From assembly GCA_940671915.1 (NCBI GenBank), contig CALNVZ010002100.1, positions 7,575,171-7,639,170 of the forward strand: a stretch of DNA of 64,000 nucleotides. The letters run 5' to 3'. Position 1 is the stretch's first letter. Each line of letters opens with the position of its first letter. The notes under the pieces were generated by a model. It was not told the DNA's origin. It made no database searches and saw nothing but the letters and a program-made list of their open reading frames with translations. A program made the position numbers and the translations under genes. The stretch is from Paracentrotus lividus (lineage: Eukaryota > Echinodermata > Echinoidea > Camarodonta > Echinidae). Of this stretch, positions 1 to 12,200 are shown in pieces.

Positions 1-230
1 AAAAAAAAAAAGAATGAAAAAAAAATGAATGGACTCAATATTAGAGTGTTATTAGAGACGTCTCCGCAACAATTTTCAAAACTGTCTCAAAGCTGTTTCA
101 AAACTGCCTCAAAGTAGTCCAAAATCGGTTCCAAAGTAGTTTCCGCGATTCCTGCGACTCCTGAAACTAAGGAGACGTCCCGGAGACTTCTCCGCGACAA
201 GTTTCAAAACCGACACCAAGCCGTTTCAAA
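1..230. repeat. Partial copy of a GAGACG-rich inverted-repeat element
   Basis: This stretch is rich in short GAGACGTC and TCTCCGCGAC motifs and in blocks reading 'caaagtagtttc'. It matches the interior of the elements at 12740-13066, 17219-17505 and 42408-42710. The window edge cuts it, so its left terminus is not visible. Confidence 0.6.
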
Positions 231-690
231 GCATATAAGTTTCTTTTTGTTTTTCTTGTTCTGTTTTATGAAATGTCATGTATGTATCGAAGAAGGAGAT
301 AAAAATTAATGTTTGACCTGAACATAATACAATAATGGTTATGAATAAGTCAACCAATGAAAAATATAAATTTTTACTTTCAGGATTTTTATTCGGATGC
401 CTCACAAATACATCCACACTTTTAATAGTCCAGTCAAAATATAAAATGGCAAATTTCCAATAAAAACGATTTTACAACACTTAGTTTGTATAGCTCAGGC
501 AAAAAAAAGAAAAAAAAAAAAAAAAGTTCCTTCATAATCATTTCATCTAAATATTTGCATGAAGTACCGAATTGAAACATTATAGTGCTTGAATTTTTGT
601 TCCCATTGTCAATGTAGAACAATGACTTATTGAGTTTAATGTTATAAAATTTATTTGAACATGCAAATTTACATCAGCAAACAGAGGAAA
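231..690. other. A+T-rich spacer, no gene seen
   Basis: Short open frames occur on the minus strand, but they have low-complexity composition (a Phe run from an A-tract) and no recognisable domain. I see no coding signal or RNA gene. Confidence 0.5.
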
Positions 691-1280
691 TTAAAGGAGA
701 ATGAAACCCTAGGATTCAGTTGAATTGTATGAAGAGAAAAAAATCAAAGAAAAAGATTAAAGAAAGTTTGAGAACAAGTGAATAAATAATAAGAATGTTA
801 TGTGCATTTGAATGTTGTGATCACTAACGCTATGGAGATCTTCACACTGGCAACAGGCCCAAGATGTGTGATGTCACACATGAACAACTCTCCCATATAA
901 CATACAAAAAAATACAAAAAATTCTTCTTTTTCCTCATTCTAATGGTAGTACAGACTATTCACACATGATTATATTTTGTGAACTTGCATTACATGTCCT
1001 CCCATGAAAAGAATCTCAGATCTTTTAACGGAATTAATAAAAAAGACAATTTGAGTGAAATATGTACAAAAGTAATGGGGAAGTTGTTCATGTATGACGT
1101 CACACATCTTGGGCCCGTTGCCAATTTGAGGATCCCCATAGCAGTAGTGATCACAACATTCAAGTGCTCATAACTTTCTTATTATTCATTCATTTTTTCT
1201 CAAATTTTCATTGATCAGCTTCTTTGATTTTCCTGTTTTTGTACAATTTAATGAATTCCTAGGGTTTCCTTCCCCTTTAA
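691..1280. mobile_element. Foldback MITE with TTAA ends
   Basis: The left end TTAAAGGAGAATGAAACCCT and the right end (read inverted) TTAAAGGGGAAGGAAACCCT are near-identical. The inverted arms run inward for over 200 bp, including the 'cacatcttgggcc' block near 1104 that pairs with 'ggcccaagatgtg' near 856. TTAA at both tips suggests a TTAA target site, as in piggyBac or Kolobok transposons. No transposase frame is present, so it is non-autonomous. Confidence 0.7.
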
Positions 1281-4118
1281 TAGTTTTCATAAATTTGCAC
1301 GAGAACATTCTAGTGTTCAAAATGACAACCATGTAAATGAACATGGAAACAGTTTGAGATGCACATGTACATTGTCGATATAATTTGTATAGGCTTATAT
1401 GCAAATAAGCTTCCTTTTAACATAATTCATATTCAAATTAACATTTACAACTAAATTTACACCGGCCTATATGGTTTGAAGAAATTATGATTTCGCTCTA
1501 TTGTTCATTAACACGCTGGACACCTTTTGAGTATTTTTTTTTTTTTTTAATCTTAATATTTTTCTATGCGTAACCAATATATTACAAATACAAAACTGTT
1601 AACTTAAATGTATATCTAAAATTGGATCTAAGGAACACAATGTAAAAAAAAATGACGTATTCAATTTACTGAACATGATAGACATATTTTCGAACCAATA
1701 TTAAGGTCATCACAGATACACACGAATTCATACTTCCTCGTTAATTTTCCATTAAAATGTGTGGCAGAACCGATGTTCTCAATCAAACACGGAAGAGACT
1801 TTTTGAAAATGATTTGTACATTTCAATATACAACATTTAATATGTTATCACTTCCTGTTGATCAAATGGAAATAAAGGAGAGGAAAGCAAAGACATGAGA
1901 GGTTCAAAATTTACACAAATTGTACATTAACAAATATAATATATGAAGTAGAAACAGCAGGAAAACATTTAGGAATAACTGGACTAGTAGGCCTATGCTA
2001 TTAAAACAAAAATATACTCATGAATGGAAATTAGTCACTGGTCTAAATCGTGTTGGGAGTCATAACATTCCCCACCAAAAAAGGGTATTTTTAATAAATA
2101 AAATAAATAAATAAATGAAATATATAATATCTTTATGATATTCAAGAATGGATCAGTTACGCAGAGTTACGTCTACTTACGACTCTGCGAATGTATGCGT
2201 ACGTGCTGCGTCCACTTAGCGAAATCTATTCACAGCGAACGTAACTAAAGTGTCTGTGAAATTCCAGTTGTGCGAGACAAAAATAGAATGTAGCAAAATG
2301 TCACCCAACAGGTCAATGTTTATGTTTTGCCTGACACAATTATCAAATTATTCATGTTTGTTATTCAAACAATTATAAGAATTTACATGAATCGTTGAGT
2401 GCAAGGGCTAGGCTGCTCGTAAATCTTGTATGTCTCTCAATGACGAATATTACACGTACATTCATGCAATTTGAAACCATGTTCTGAAATCTTTCCCAGT
2501 TTTTATACAGAAAGCTGATAATACTGAAAGGGTGTGGGTATGAGAAGAGGGGGGGGGGGATGCATATTCCCATGGCAGTGTCCAATGTATCAAATCAAAA
2601 TTAAAAATTCTAACATAGAGTAGTTAAATATCCACTACTTTCCAAAGTGAAATTTCAACCTACAGACATAAACAACCCAACTTCGGAAACACATATATTG
2701 TGGATTAGCTCTAAAATATACTTTGCATTTGACTAGTACTAGGCCTTCACCATTACCAAGGACGAATAGCTTTTAAGCCACAATTACACTGTGTTGCATT
2801 GTTACATTTCATGGTAAAGCAAAAAATGTTTGCCAGATATGATTCTGAATTATACATCACATCCTATGTTAAGAGCCCAATTGTTTTATTTTATTCATTC
2901 CATCTAATATCGAGTAAACGTCTTTCTCGCTTTTACCAGACAAATTAACCTGTAGTAGTATGTTGTTGCAGCAAGACAAACCAAATACAAAAATCAAAGT
3001 CGTGAGACCTGACATTTCATATAATTTAACATATTTTTACTCTTATACTGAACTATACGAAGGGCACTGAAATGAAATATAGATAAATATATATTACTCA
3101 AGAAACTGAAAATATATGCAGCACACTACATTATACAATTCACAAAGTATGTATGTTAAAAGTGTGCAACAATTTTATTTGCCAAAATTATATAGTAGAC
3201 AACTTTTTAAAGCTATTTTATAGTTTGGAAATCTAGATATACCATGTATACGTCAATACGATCATTCACATTTTGAATTATATATTCTATGATTCAATGA
3301 CATAGAAAGAAAGATTATACAAAGAACACATATCACTTGAAAAATTAAATCTGAAAATCGTTACAAATGTGCATGAATTTGAAAAATAATTCAAAAGTCG
3401 AAACCCCGGCAAATCAGCTATATTCTCTTTTAAATGTAACAACTTTACAGGCACGTCATAAATTAGCTAAATCTATAAAATGATCATCGATTTAGAATGC
3501 CGATTTAATGTGAATAATTTGCCAATAGAGGGTGCTAGATCTGCTCTAACGGCCAAATTAAAATCTTTACAAATATTCATGCAGAGTGTAATAAAAAATG
3601 GTGTCGCAGATACTTAGCTTGTTTTTATAGTTGGAGCGTCAAGCTTATGAAAACTATAACCCCTCTTTAAACAGGGTGACATACATGGCCAAGAGATGGT
3701 TTAAAAATTAGCAAATGTAGCTACTTACATACAGCACAAAATATGTTTACATTATGTACAAATAGAGAACACTGATAGTCAGATTTCCAACTACGAGTAA
3801 TAGTCAGATAGTTTTAGACATTACTCGTACCATTTTTTTTTTCAAAAAATGACAAATTAGTTTCCCATTTTAAAACCTATTTGTTTCAATTTGAAAGGAA
3901 ATACACTGCACTTTCAAGGAGTATGCGGATAGCATTTTTTTAATAAGTTAATGTTAGTAAGAATATCTAAAATATATACAAAATTAAAAAAATAAATTGT
4001 TCTAATTTTGGGCTGAATCTGATGAAGGTCTATGACCGAAAATTCAATTGATTATTCAACAAATAATAGATTTTATTATTTCTACTCTGTTCCTTATTAT
4101 TATAAAGGCATCATCATG
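1281..4118. other. A+T-rich intergenic DNA, no gene seen
   Basis: No supported exon, tRNA or transposon terminus was recognised in these 2.8 kb. It holds short A/T homopolymers, a poly-G tract near 2551 and a G-poor stretch of short direct repeats. It may contain diverged repeats that cannot be identified by eye. Confidence 0.4.
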
Positions 4119-4968
4119 TATACCGAGTGAGTAAAAAAAAAACTTTACACCTAGAAAAATGTCAATAAAAAGAAAAACAATTTATAAACCCCAAATTATT
4201 TTACATATTTTGAAAGAGTAACTCCTCCCGCATATTCTGGTACCATTTTTTGTGTGATATGTCTTTACGCTTGGATAAGCACGATGCATTGTTTGCGAAC
4301 ATGTCAATTTCGAATTGTGCCAGAATGGGAGTAAAATCAAAACAACAAAAAGCTAGAAAAAAGCAACTTCATCCTGATTAAAATAGCATAACTTTTTAAC
4401 GAAAATGTCTTCCGCTTAATAGCTTGGCAGGGTTGTTGTTACACATATTGACTACATTTTGTATGAAAATTAGATAGATCTGTAGAGTCAGGCATGAGTG
4501 AGCACACGTCAAATACAAAGTAATCACTTTTCGAAAGTATTAGGAGGCCCTTTTTGGTCTGTCAGTGGCAATTTAGTCTTTAGTGTGTACTCATTCGTGC
4601 ATTACTTCACGAGTCGATCTAATATTCATACAAAATGTAGTCAATATGTGTAACAACAACTCTGCCAAGTTATTAAGCAAAAGACATTTTTGTTAAAAAG
4701 TTATGCTATTTTAATCAGGATGAAGTTGCTTTTTTTTTCTAGCTTTTTGTTGTTTTGATTTTTCTGGCACAATTCGAAATTGACATGTTCGCAAACAATG
4801 CGTCCTGTTCATCCAAGCGTAAAGACATATCACACGAAAAATGGTACCAGAAGATGCGGGAGGAGTTACTCTTTCAGAATATGTAAAATAATTTGGGGTT
4901 TATAAATTGGTTTTCTTTTTATTGACATTTTATCTAGGTGTAAATTTTTTTTTTACTCACTCGGTATA
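4119..4968. mobile_element. Long-arm foldback transposon (about 850 bp)
   Basis: The ends read TATACCGAGTGAG on the left (from 4119) and its complement CTCACTCGGTATA on the right. Each arm is about 370-400 bp and nearly identical to the inverted other arm; for example 'agcataactttttaac' near 4386 pairs with 'gttaaaaagttatgct' near 4693. A loop of roughly 120 bp lies near 4490-4610. TA at the tips fits a Tc1/mariner-like target site. It has no coding capacity. Confidence 0.75.
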
Positions 4969-4971
4969 AAC

Positions 4972-5383
4972 AGTTACAGCTCGCTGTTCCGAAGTTCGTT
5001 ACTGAACTATACCAGGATTTTCGTTTGTCCGAGGTTCGTTCGTTCAAACATTTGATGCACTAGCCTGAAGGTTCATTCGTCTAAAAGGGAAATCAGGTCA
5101 TGCCAAAATCCTAAAATAAAATACCTGTGAGAAAATAACATCGGGTTCGTTATTCTAAAGAATCATTCATCCCAACATGATATAGGGTTCATTCATCTAT
5201 TCGTCTATTCATCTATTTCATTTTCGGACGAATGAACCCCTTTTCATAATTTATAGGATGAATGATCTTTTGGAAAAACGAACTTTCAGAATTAACATTT
5301 TTCATTTGTGAACCGTACTTTACTTTCGGACGAATGAACCTTTGGACACATGAACCTTCGGAACGAGGAGTTGCACCCTTACA
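4972..5383. repeat. Inverted-repeat element built of GGTTCATTCGTC motifs
   Basis: The left part has 'ctcgctgttccgaag' and repeats of 'ggttcattcgtc'; the right part has the complements 'gacgaatgaacc' and 'cttcggaacgagg'. About eight degenerate motif copies occur in both orientations, so the block is a short MITE with internal palindromic repeats. Confidence 0.55.
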
Positions 5384-5574
5384 AACATCTTGTAAATCCT
5401 ATCTTACCGTAATATGTAGGTAATTTAACTACTTAGGTAATCCATCAAACATGGATTTGATGATATATCAAATGCAAAGGTAAAATAACAAATTTTTTTT
5501 TTTAAAGGCAATATATGGAATTTACTTGACACAACTGTCTTTTGATGGATTTTCTTCTACAGTTGCATGCAGAG

Positions 5575-5707
5575 TGGCATTTCATCAAAGGACTTGTCGG
5601 ACATTTTATCCGACAAATTTGCTCTCAGCCAATCAGATGCAAGCATTTCAGTAGCTTACATGTATAACAGTTTGTCGGATAAAACGTCCGACCAGTCCTT
5701 TGATGAT
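5575..5707. mobile_element. MITE family A, copy 1 (right end damaged)
   Basis: It starts with 'ggcatttcatcaaagg', contains two inverted 'gtcggacattttatccgac'-type arms and a central 'agccaatcagatgcaagc'. Apart from an 8-bp insertion and a lost right tip it matches the copy at 18202-18340. The open frame through it is the same in both copies, but this follows from the DNA identity and does not suggest a gene. Confidence 0.8.
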
Positions 5708-6252
5708 CTTGTATTGTTTATTAATACAAGATGTGTCATTTTCATACCTTTATGTGATCACTGAAGCATAACTTGTAATGCTCTCATGGTCATTACTTGG
5801 TCATTCTTATTTTTGATAGATGAAATGATATCCTTCCATTTGATACACATTACCTGATATTTCAGTCTATTTTTCTTTCTTTCTTTTTTTGTTGCATTTT
5901 TAGAGGAATTAAAATTGAGATATTGATTCTTGTGTACAACCCCTGTACAAATTCAATGGAGGAAATTTCTACTTGAAATGTACTTGTCTAAAAAAATTCT
6001 AAAATTAGTCATGCCAATTAAAGTACTATAAATCATATAAAATTAAAGCAAACTATGCATGCAATTATAAAAAAAACCTGAATGACCCAGCCAGAATCAA
6101 TGAGACATTGCGAGTTATGTTTCAATGATCACAGTAAAGTATGAAAATGACGTTAATTCGCTCAATTGACTATATCTGTCCACGCATGGATGATCATGAT
6201 GCATGTTGATCAAATTGAAGGCTATTGTCTTACCTTTTGATACGTTTCATTC
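5708..6252. other. Spacer, no gene seen
   Basis: A+T-rich DNA without a recognisable exon, RNA or terminal repeat. Confidence 0.4.
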
Positions 6253-6647
6253 TGGGTCATTCCATGGGGTTGGGGCAATTTTTCATCCAATGTCCCCTGT
6301 AACGGAGGTATCAACTTTTGCAGTTCACCATGAAGATCAATTCAGATGTGGTTAAGTTTTGAGCTGTCAATGAAAAATTGCTCTCTTTTCTCTGTAATAG
6401 ACATTAAAATTTGCACAGGGATACAAAAACCTACCACCGTTAAAGGGACATCATATAGCTTTTACATGGACAAGAAATTTTCATGAGTCAAATTGCAATA
6501 TGCCATAGTCTTTGAGAAATAATACTGGATGGGACCCCATTTTTTTGCTCATGCCATTATTGGAATATATTTGCCTGGTTTGAAAAAGATATGGATTTGG
6601 AGTTGTGGTATGTCACAAAAATTGCCCCAACCCCATGGAATCACCCA
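6253..6647. mobile_element. MITE with 30-bp terminal inverted repeats
   Basis: The left end TGGGTCATTCCATGGGGTTG pairs with the right end, which read inverted is TGGGTGATTCCATGGGGTTG; the match continues into 'gggcaattttt'. The interior holds only a short incidental open frame. Confidence 0.75.
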
Positions 6648-8073
6648 TCTATTAAGAAACAAACCACAGTTTTATAAGAATATGTGTACTCATTATATCA
6701 TGGGGGTTGAATAATTCTGTATTACCTTCACTAATAGTTCACTGTATTTTTTCGGCTTCTTTAAAAACCAACTAAACTCTTGGATGTACTTTCTCTTTTA
6801 GGTAGGAAGAACTGTTATCATTTATTTTCCAACTATTAGAAGTATATCAGACACTTATTCAGGAAGATCAGTGCTCCACTGTTTTTATCTTGCAATTTCT
6901 TTTCAACCACTTGACTGCTGCATGGTGCTAATTGCACATTACGGGTATGACCAGTGTCGCGCAGGCGCTTCAAAACAGACAAAGCTCAGATAATAGCATG
7001 AACACGTAATATTACGTGGTCCGAGCACAGTGTACAAACGCCTAGCACGTAATATTAATATTACACGTAATAACCAGCCAAGTGGTTAATCTATCAAAGT
7101 TTATTGAATTATCAAACATGCCTAACAACAAGCCCTTCACAGGTGGGAAATTTAACATTAATAAATTTTAAAAATGTAAACAAAGTTTTTTTCTGTGGCA
7201 AGACTTATTCCATTCTCTAATATATACAAAAACTATTTTGGTTCACTGAGGAATATCATAATTCATTTCATGACTTGAACGTCTTCATGTATTTCACAAG
7301 ATAATATAAACAAATTAATTTTACAGGCACCTTTGCACTCAGTAAAAAACAAAATTATCATCACAAAGGCTCTCTACATAATCAACAAAAAGATGATTGC
7401 AAAGTGTACCTTCGTGACTGATAGGGAGAGTGATGTTCATATGGGGAAAAAATTCCTAGGTAATTGACATTACAAAAAGCATGCATTTTTTGGATTGTTT
7501 GTATTGCAGATCAGTAGATAATAATACATGGGTCTTCTAATTCATACAGCTCAATGATCTCATGATACTGAAGGGATTGGGCCCCAAAAACCTACTTAAC
7601 TTTTATCTTGTCAAATTATGCGCAAACATGAGTCGGTAGCTGACGTTACAAAAAACAGACATGGATTTTGATGGTGTGGTTTCCAATCAAGTTATCTCAT
7701 TTCTGAGACGTGGTAGAGTGATATGTTTGACATGACACCATACCTAGGCTCTTTGGAAAAGATGTGGAAAAAAAATTAAATTTTCCTTATGCTATAACAA
7801 TTTTACTAACGTCTGTCCAGCTTTTCATCCTTTTGTAATTTACCAAATATCCCATGATTATTGGAAACAAAGAATTCATACGTCGTATATATACACCAAA
7901 GTACTTTGGCAAAATTTATAGGAAAAAATAATAAAAGAAACCACCAAAATCTGCAAAAACAGGAATTGCTTATCTATGTTCCCACTTGTTTGTTATTAAA
8001 AAATGATGGTTACAGATTTCAATGAAATCAAGGAAAATCTTGAGGTGGGGTGATTTCACATTCAGATGCATGT
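6648..8073. other. Spacer, no gene seen
   Basis: A stretch near 6940-7085 is richer in CpG and repeats 'cacgtaatatta' several times, probably a small degenerate element. No coding exon was recognised. Confidence 0.4.
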
Positions 8074-8704
8074 TTAAAGGACTCCTCCGGGCTGGAGATT
8101 TGCATTATTAGAAAAATAGAATAAAATCTAAAAAGCACAACACTGAAACTTTCATCAAAATCGAATCACAAATAGCAAAGTTATGAATTTTCTTAGGTTT
8201 TGAATTTTTTTAGGAAACAGTTTTTGCCATCTTCAAATTGGCAAACTGATGATGTCTCAGTCCCCCTACTTTCTTTGTATTTTATTGTATGAAATACCAA
8301 TTATCAAGATTTTCTCCCCCAAGGACATAAAAACAGGGATTAATCCTTGTGGAATGTTCATGGTCACTAGTGCTTTTACCTATTTCATTATGAGGGATAG
8401 ATTTTCTGTATACGCAATATATGAAAAAATGAGAAAAATAGGATTCCATATTTTAATATTCAATAAAATACACAAGAAGTAGGGGGACTGTGACATCATC
8501 ATTTTGCTCATTTGAATATTCAAATATTCAAATGAGACAATCAGACAATGCCAAGAACTGTTACGAAAAAAAACTTCAATACCTCAAAAAATGCATAACT
8601 TTGTTAGTTTTCATCCGATTTTGATGAAATTTGCTGTGTTTTGCTTGTTAAATTTTACTTTACTTAACAAAACTTTTTAACTTCAGCCCGGAGTCCTCCT
8701 TTAA
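8074..8704. mobile_element. Foldback MITE with TTAA ends
   Basis: The left end TTAAAGGACTCCTCCGGGCT and the inverted right end TTAAAGGAGGACTCCGGGCT define the borders, with TTAA at each tip. The inner arms also pair: 'gatgatgtctcagtccccct' near 8249 with the complement of 'agggggactgtgacatcatc' near 8480. It shares the TTAAAGGA start with the element at 691-1280. No transposase is present. Confidence 0.75.
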
Positions 8705-9083
8705 AGAAGCCTCCAAGTGTTCATGTATGTAAATCTTTGAGAACGGGCTGAAATTATAGCATTAGAAATTGACCACAGGGTTATTAACACAAGGGCATGT
8801 GTCATACGAGCATGCATCATACAATAACACAAAAAATCACATTCTTTTCCCAAATATCTACGATAAATTCATAATATGAGAGTGTTTTTCGAGGACCACA
8901 TCTCCAGCACCATAGCAGCTATTTCACCAAATTATCATCACTTACCCTCATTATAAGATCAGCAGCATACAGTATCATATCAAAGTCGTTCTTTCTTAGT
9001 ATTTTAACCTTTCATTCATTTATCGATTTCCAATCAGTCTTACAAGAAATGCTTTGAAAAGATAAAAGGAAGGCGCATCGACC
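8705..9083. other. 3' flank of the RYBP/YAF2-like gene
   Basis: This lies immediately downstream (minus strand) of the stop codon and should contain 3' UTR. I see no perfect AATAAA on the minus strand here, so the transcript end is not fixed. Confidence 0.35.
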
Positions 9084-9258
9084 CTATATTCCATTTACAT
9101 TGTTAGTTGTTTGATCACTAGATGATGTGTTTTCATCGGAGTCTGGTGAAACTCTCGTGTGTGCCTTTTCTCTGTATTCTGTGATGATAACAGGGACATC
9201 ATTCACCACAACCTGAGTTGATATTGCAGAACTTCTATCCACATTTTTTAATCTGGGT
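9084..9258 (-). CDS. RYBP/YAF2-like: RYBP/YAF2-like terminal exon
   Basis: The acceptor 'tactacag' precedes the exon, whose first base completes an AG|A arginine codon with the previous exon. It encodes 57 residues and a stop: PRLKNVDRSSA, then a beta-strand-rich part ending VPVIITEYREK, then an acidic Ser/Thr/Asn-rich tail. In vertebrate RYBP the equivalent region folds on binding RING1B or CBX proteins. The tail is shorter than in human RYBP. Confidence 0.92.
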
Positions 9259-12200
9259 CTGTAGTAGTCGAAAAGAAAGAGGAAAGGAAAAAAACAAAAA
9301 ACAGGTTCTACCATCAGGAAGCAGAGAAAAGAATATTTTCTGTAATTTATAATTAAGGAATTATTCCTACTAACAGCTAGAATGGTGTTACCTCTTTACA
9401 CCGAGTCCATCAGGATATAGTATTTATTCTCAGTGGGGAAATAAATAAACGTACATTTATGTATCTAAATGAATGCTAAACAGTACTTTAACATTGACCG
9501 AAAATCTGACATTGATAGACATAGCATACAAACTGGTTTTGAAAAAAATGTTCCGTAGGTCATATAATGGTTTTAACATTCCAAAATACAATTTATTCTC
9601 TTAGGATGAAAATGAATCCCACAGTCAAACGTATCAGACCACAGCACCCTCCGCTTTATAAGATCTAGGCACAGTTTTCTTCATTCTATCGTGCCCCTGA
9701 ACCAAAGCCCCCACAACCATAGGCTAGACCTTTGGTCAACCCGCTTTGTCTGCACCACGCAGTGTCAACACCAGCCCAAAAGAGTCCCTCCCACCAGGAT
9801 TCCATGGCCTTTCTGCCTGTGTTTAAACCGCTTGCGAGCTGGAGTTGGCCATTGCAAGACTCTAATGGTCAAATGGGGCATCAACACTGAAGGACGGCCA
9901 GTGTGTGAATGCGGAGAGGAGGAGACCATGAGTCACCTCCAACAATGCCCTCTTCTGTCTTCCCTCTGTTCCCCAGCTGATCTTACTACCCTTTCGCCTA
10001 ATGGGATCACCAGCGTTCAGTATCTAATGGGCAGAGTCCGAATCAAATTCTAATTCACAAATAAACAAAAATTGAGAGAAAGGACTTGAGAAGAAGAAGA
10101 AGAAGACCCTCTGTAATGACTTGTACACGTGTCCAAAATTCATCCCTCATGTTGTCTGGTAGGAACGTTGCCATATTTACCCAGGGGGCAAGACGTGTGG
10201 ATTCGTATCTAAACAGTAGTCCTATATAATATGATTCTATGTACCAATATCAACACCGCTAGGGTGGACTACCCAATGATACAGGTGGACGAAGGTCCCT
10301 ACAGGCAGGGGTGCCCGGAATAGCAGCCCTTTTTATCAAAAAAAAAAGTATTTTGAAGAAAAGGACCAGAAAAAATTTCTCTAAACGCAAAAGAATTTTA
10401 ACAAATTTTTTATTTTAATGTATTAAATTTTATAGAAAGAGCTGACTGTTGTTACTTTCTGAAAATGTGTATATCAATATCTCCCATGCTCTGTAAAAAA
10501 GATTGGAGTAAAACCTTGTTTTAATAAAAGTTATTATTATTGTCATCAAATATACCACAAAATGAGCATCCACAAAAAGAATTTCTCAAGTGAATTATAT
10601 GTCACTGAGGCCGTAGGCCGAGGTGACATATAATTCACTTGAGATATTCTAAATCTATAGCTGCACGTACTGTATATTCAACTCAAGAGCATGCACTATA
10701 TGTATAATATGGTTTTCTCCATAAATGGGCAAAATTTTGGATTTTTTTTTGTATATTATGTTCATAGCTTTAGCGTATAATAACTTTTTATCAAAATAAG
10801 GTATTACTCCAATCTCTTTGCCTAGGACATATTAATGGGCACATTTTTAGAAAGTAGCAACTGTCAGTTTTTTTTAGAAATTTTATTACATTAAAATAAA
10901 AAATATATTAAAAATTCATTTTTGGAAAAAATACAAAAATGAACTAAATTCTCATTAAAATTAACATTTTCCTTAAAAACTCTCTCATATAAAACCAAAC
11001 TCATTGTGTTTAGAGAATTTTTCTAGTACTTTTCTTCAAATTTTTTTTTTTTTTTGTAAAAGGGCGGCTACAAAATTCATTTGTTGGTATGGGTAAAGAA
11101 GAATCATATTAACCCCCCCCCCCCCCCCCCCCCCGGGTTATTCTAATGTGAACTCAAATTTTCAACAACAAAAATTCAAGACTATCTTGCTAATTTTTGA
11201 TTGATTTTCACCCAAATTTTGATATATTGTAGCTGAGGGTGTAATCTTATAGGAGTTGGTATAATTCTTCATTTTGATGAATGCATCAGTCAGTAATTCA
11301 TTCATATTCGTGTGCGTGTATTCCATACATGGGAGATGATTAAAAAAAAAATTTAAAAAAATGGATATTTCATTTCTGTCTTTCATGAGCAAGTTTTCAG
11401 TTAAATCAATGCTTGGATTTCGCTCAGCAGGATCATGCCTATATTTTGCTTGTATTCTTGGATTTGAGATCTCACTTTCTGTTTATGTGTAATCCCTGTT
11501 GGAGATATTCTGGTCTATCTTGCTTCCAATTTTGATTTCCAGTGGGTAATATTATTTCTATTTTTGGTATCCTTTTCTTTCCCTTTGATCTTCTTCGACT
11601 ATTTATTTATAAAAATAACATAAACAGCATTATTTAACTTATATTGTGGTTTGCAATTATTGTTAGTTTGTGCACAAGTCTTTTAGAAATCTGTTCTCTA
11701 CAAGATATTGACATTTACTTTTTTATTTGACAACCAAATTGTGGTCTATTTAATTTGCATGTAAAGAAGGAATGTCATTTTTTAAATATTTGACATGTTA
11801 TACTGCTGATAATTGTACATCATACAATTACAAAGCTCTAGTGCCATTCTGTGCTTTTACTTTATCATTTCCTCTTTGTCTCTCCCCTTGTGTTATTCAT
11901 TCTTTTTTTCTTGTCGAGGGGGCCACATCAAAAGACTATTCTTCTGGAAGCCTCACAACTAATGTAATTAAAATGAAAAAGACCCAGTTTCAGAATTGTT
12001 AATCTTGAAAGCACTCGAGAGAGTGAGCATAACTTGAATTAATACCAATTCCTACTGGCTGCCTTCAAACTTTTCTTCTTGCCTTTCAAAATTCAACACT
12101 ATTAATATATGACGAGTTTTGTTTGAAAGTTTTCCCACTTTCTGTCATGTCTGGGTATTTTTGGTACAAATCTCCTATCATTACATGTATGCACGATTTG

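Noticed and set aside
5567-5764. Small protein shared with 18191-18376
   Set aside because: Shared only because both are copies of MITE family A, with inverted repeats running through the frame.
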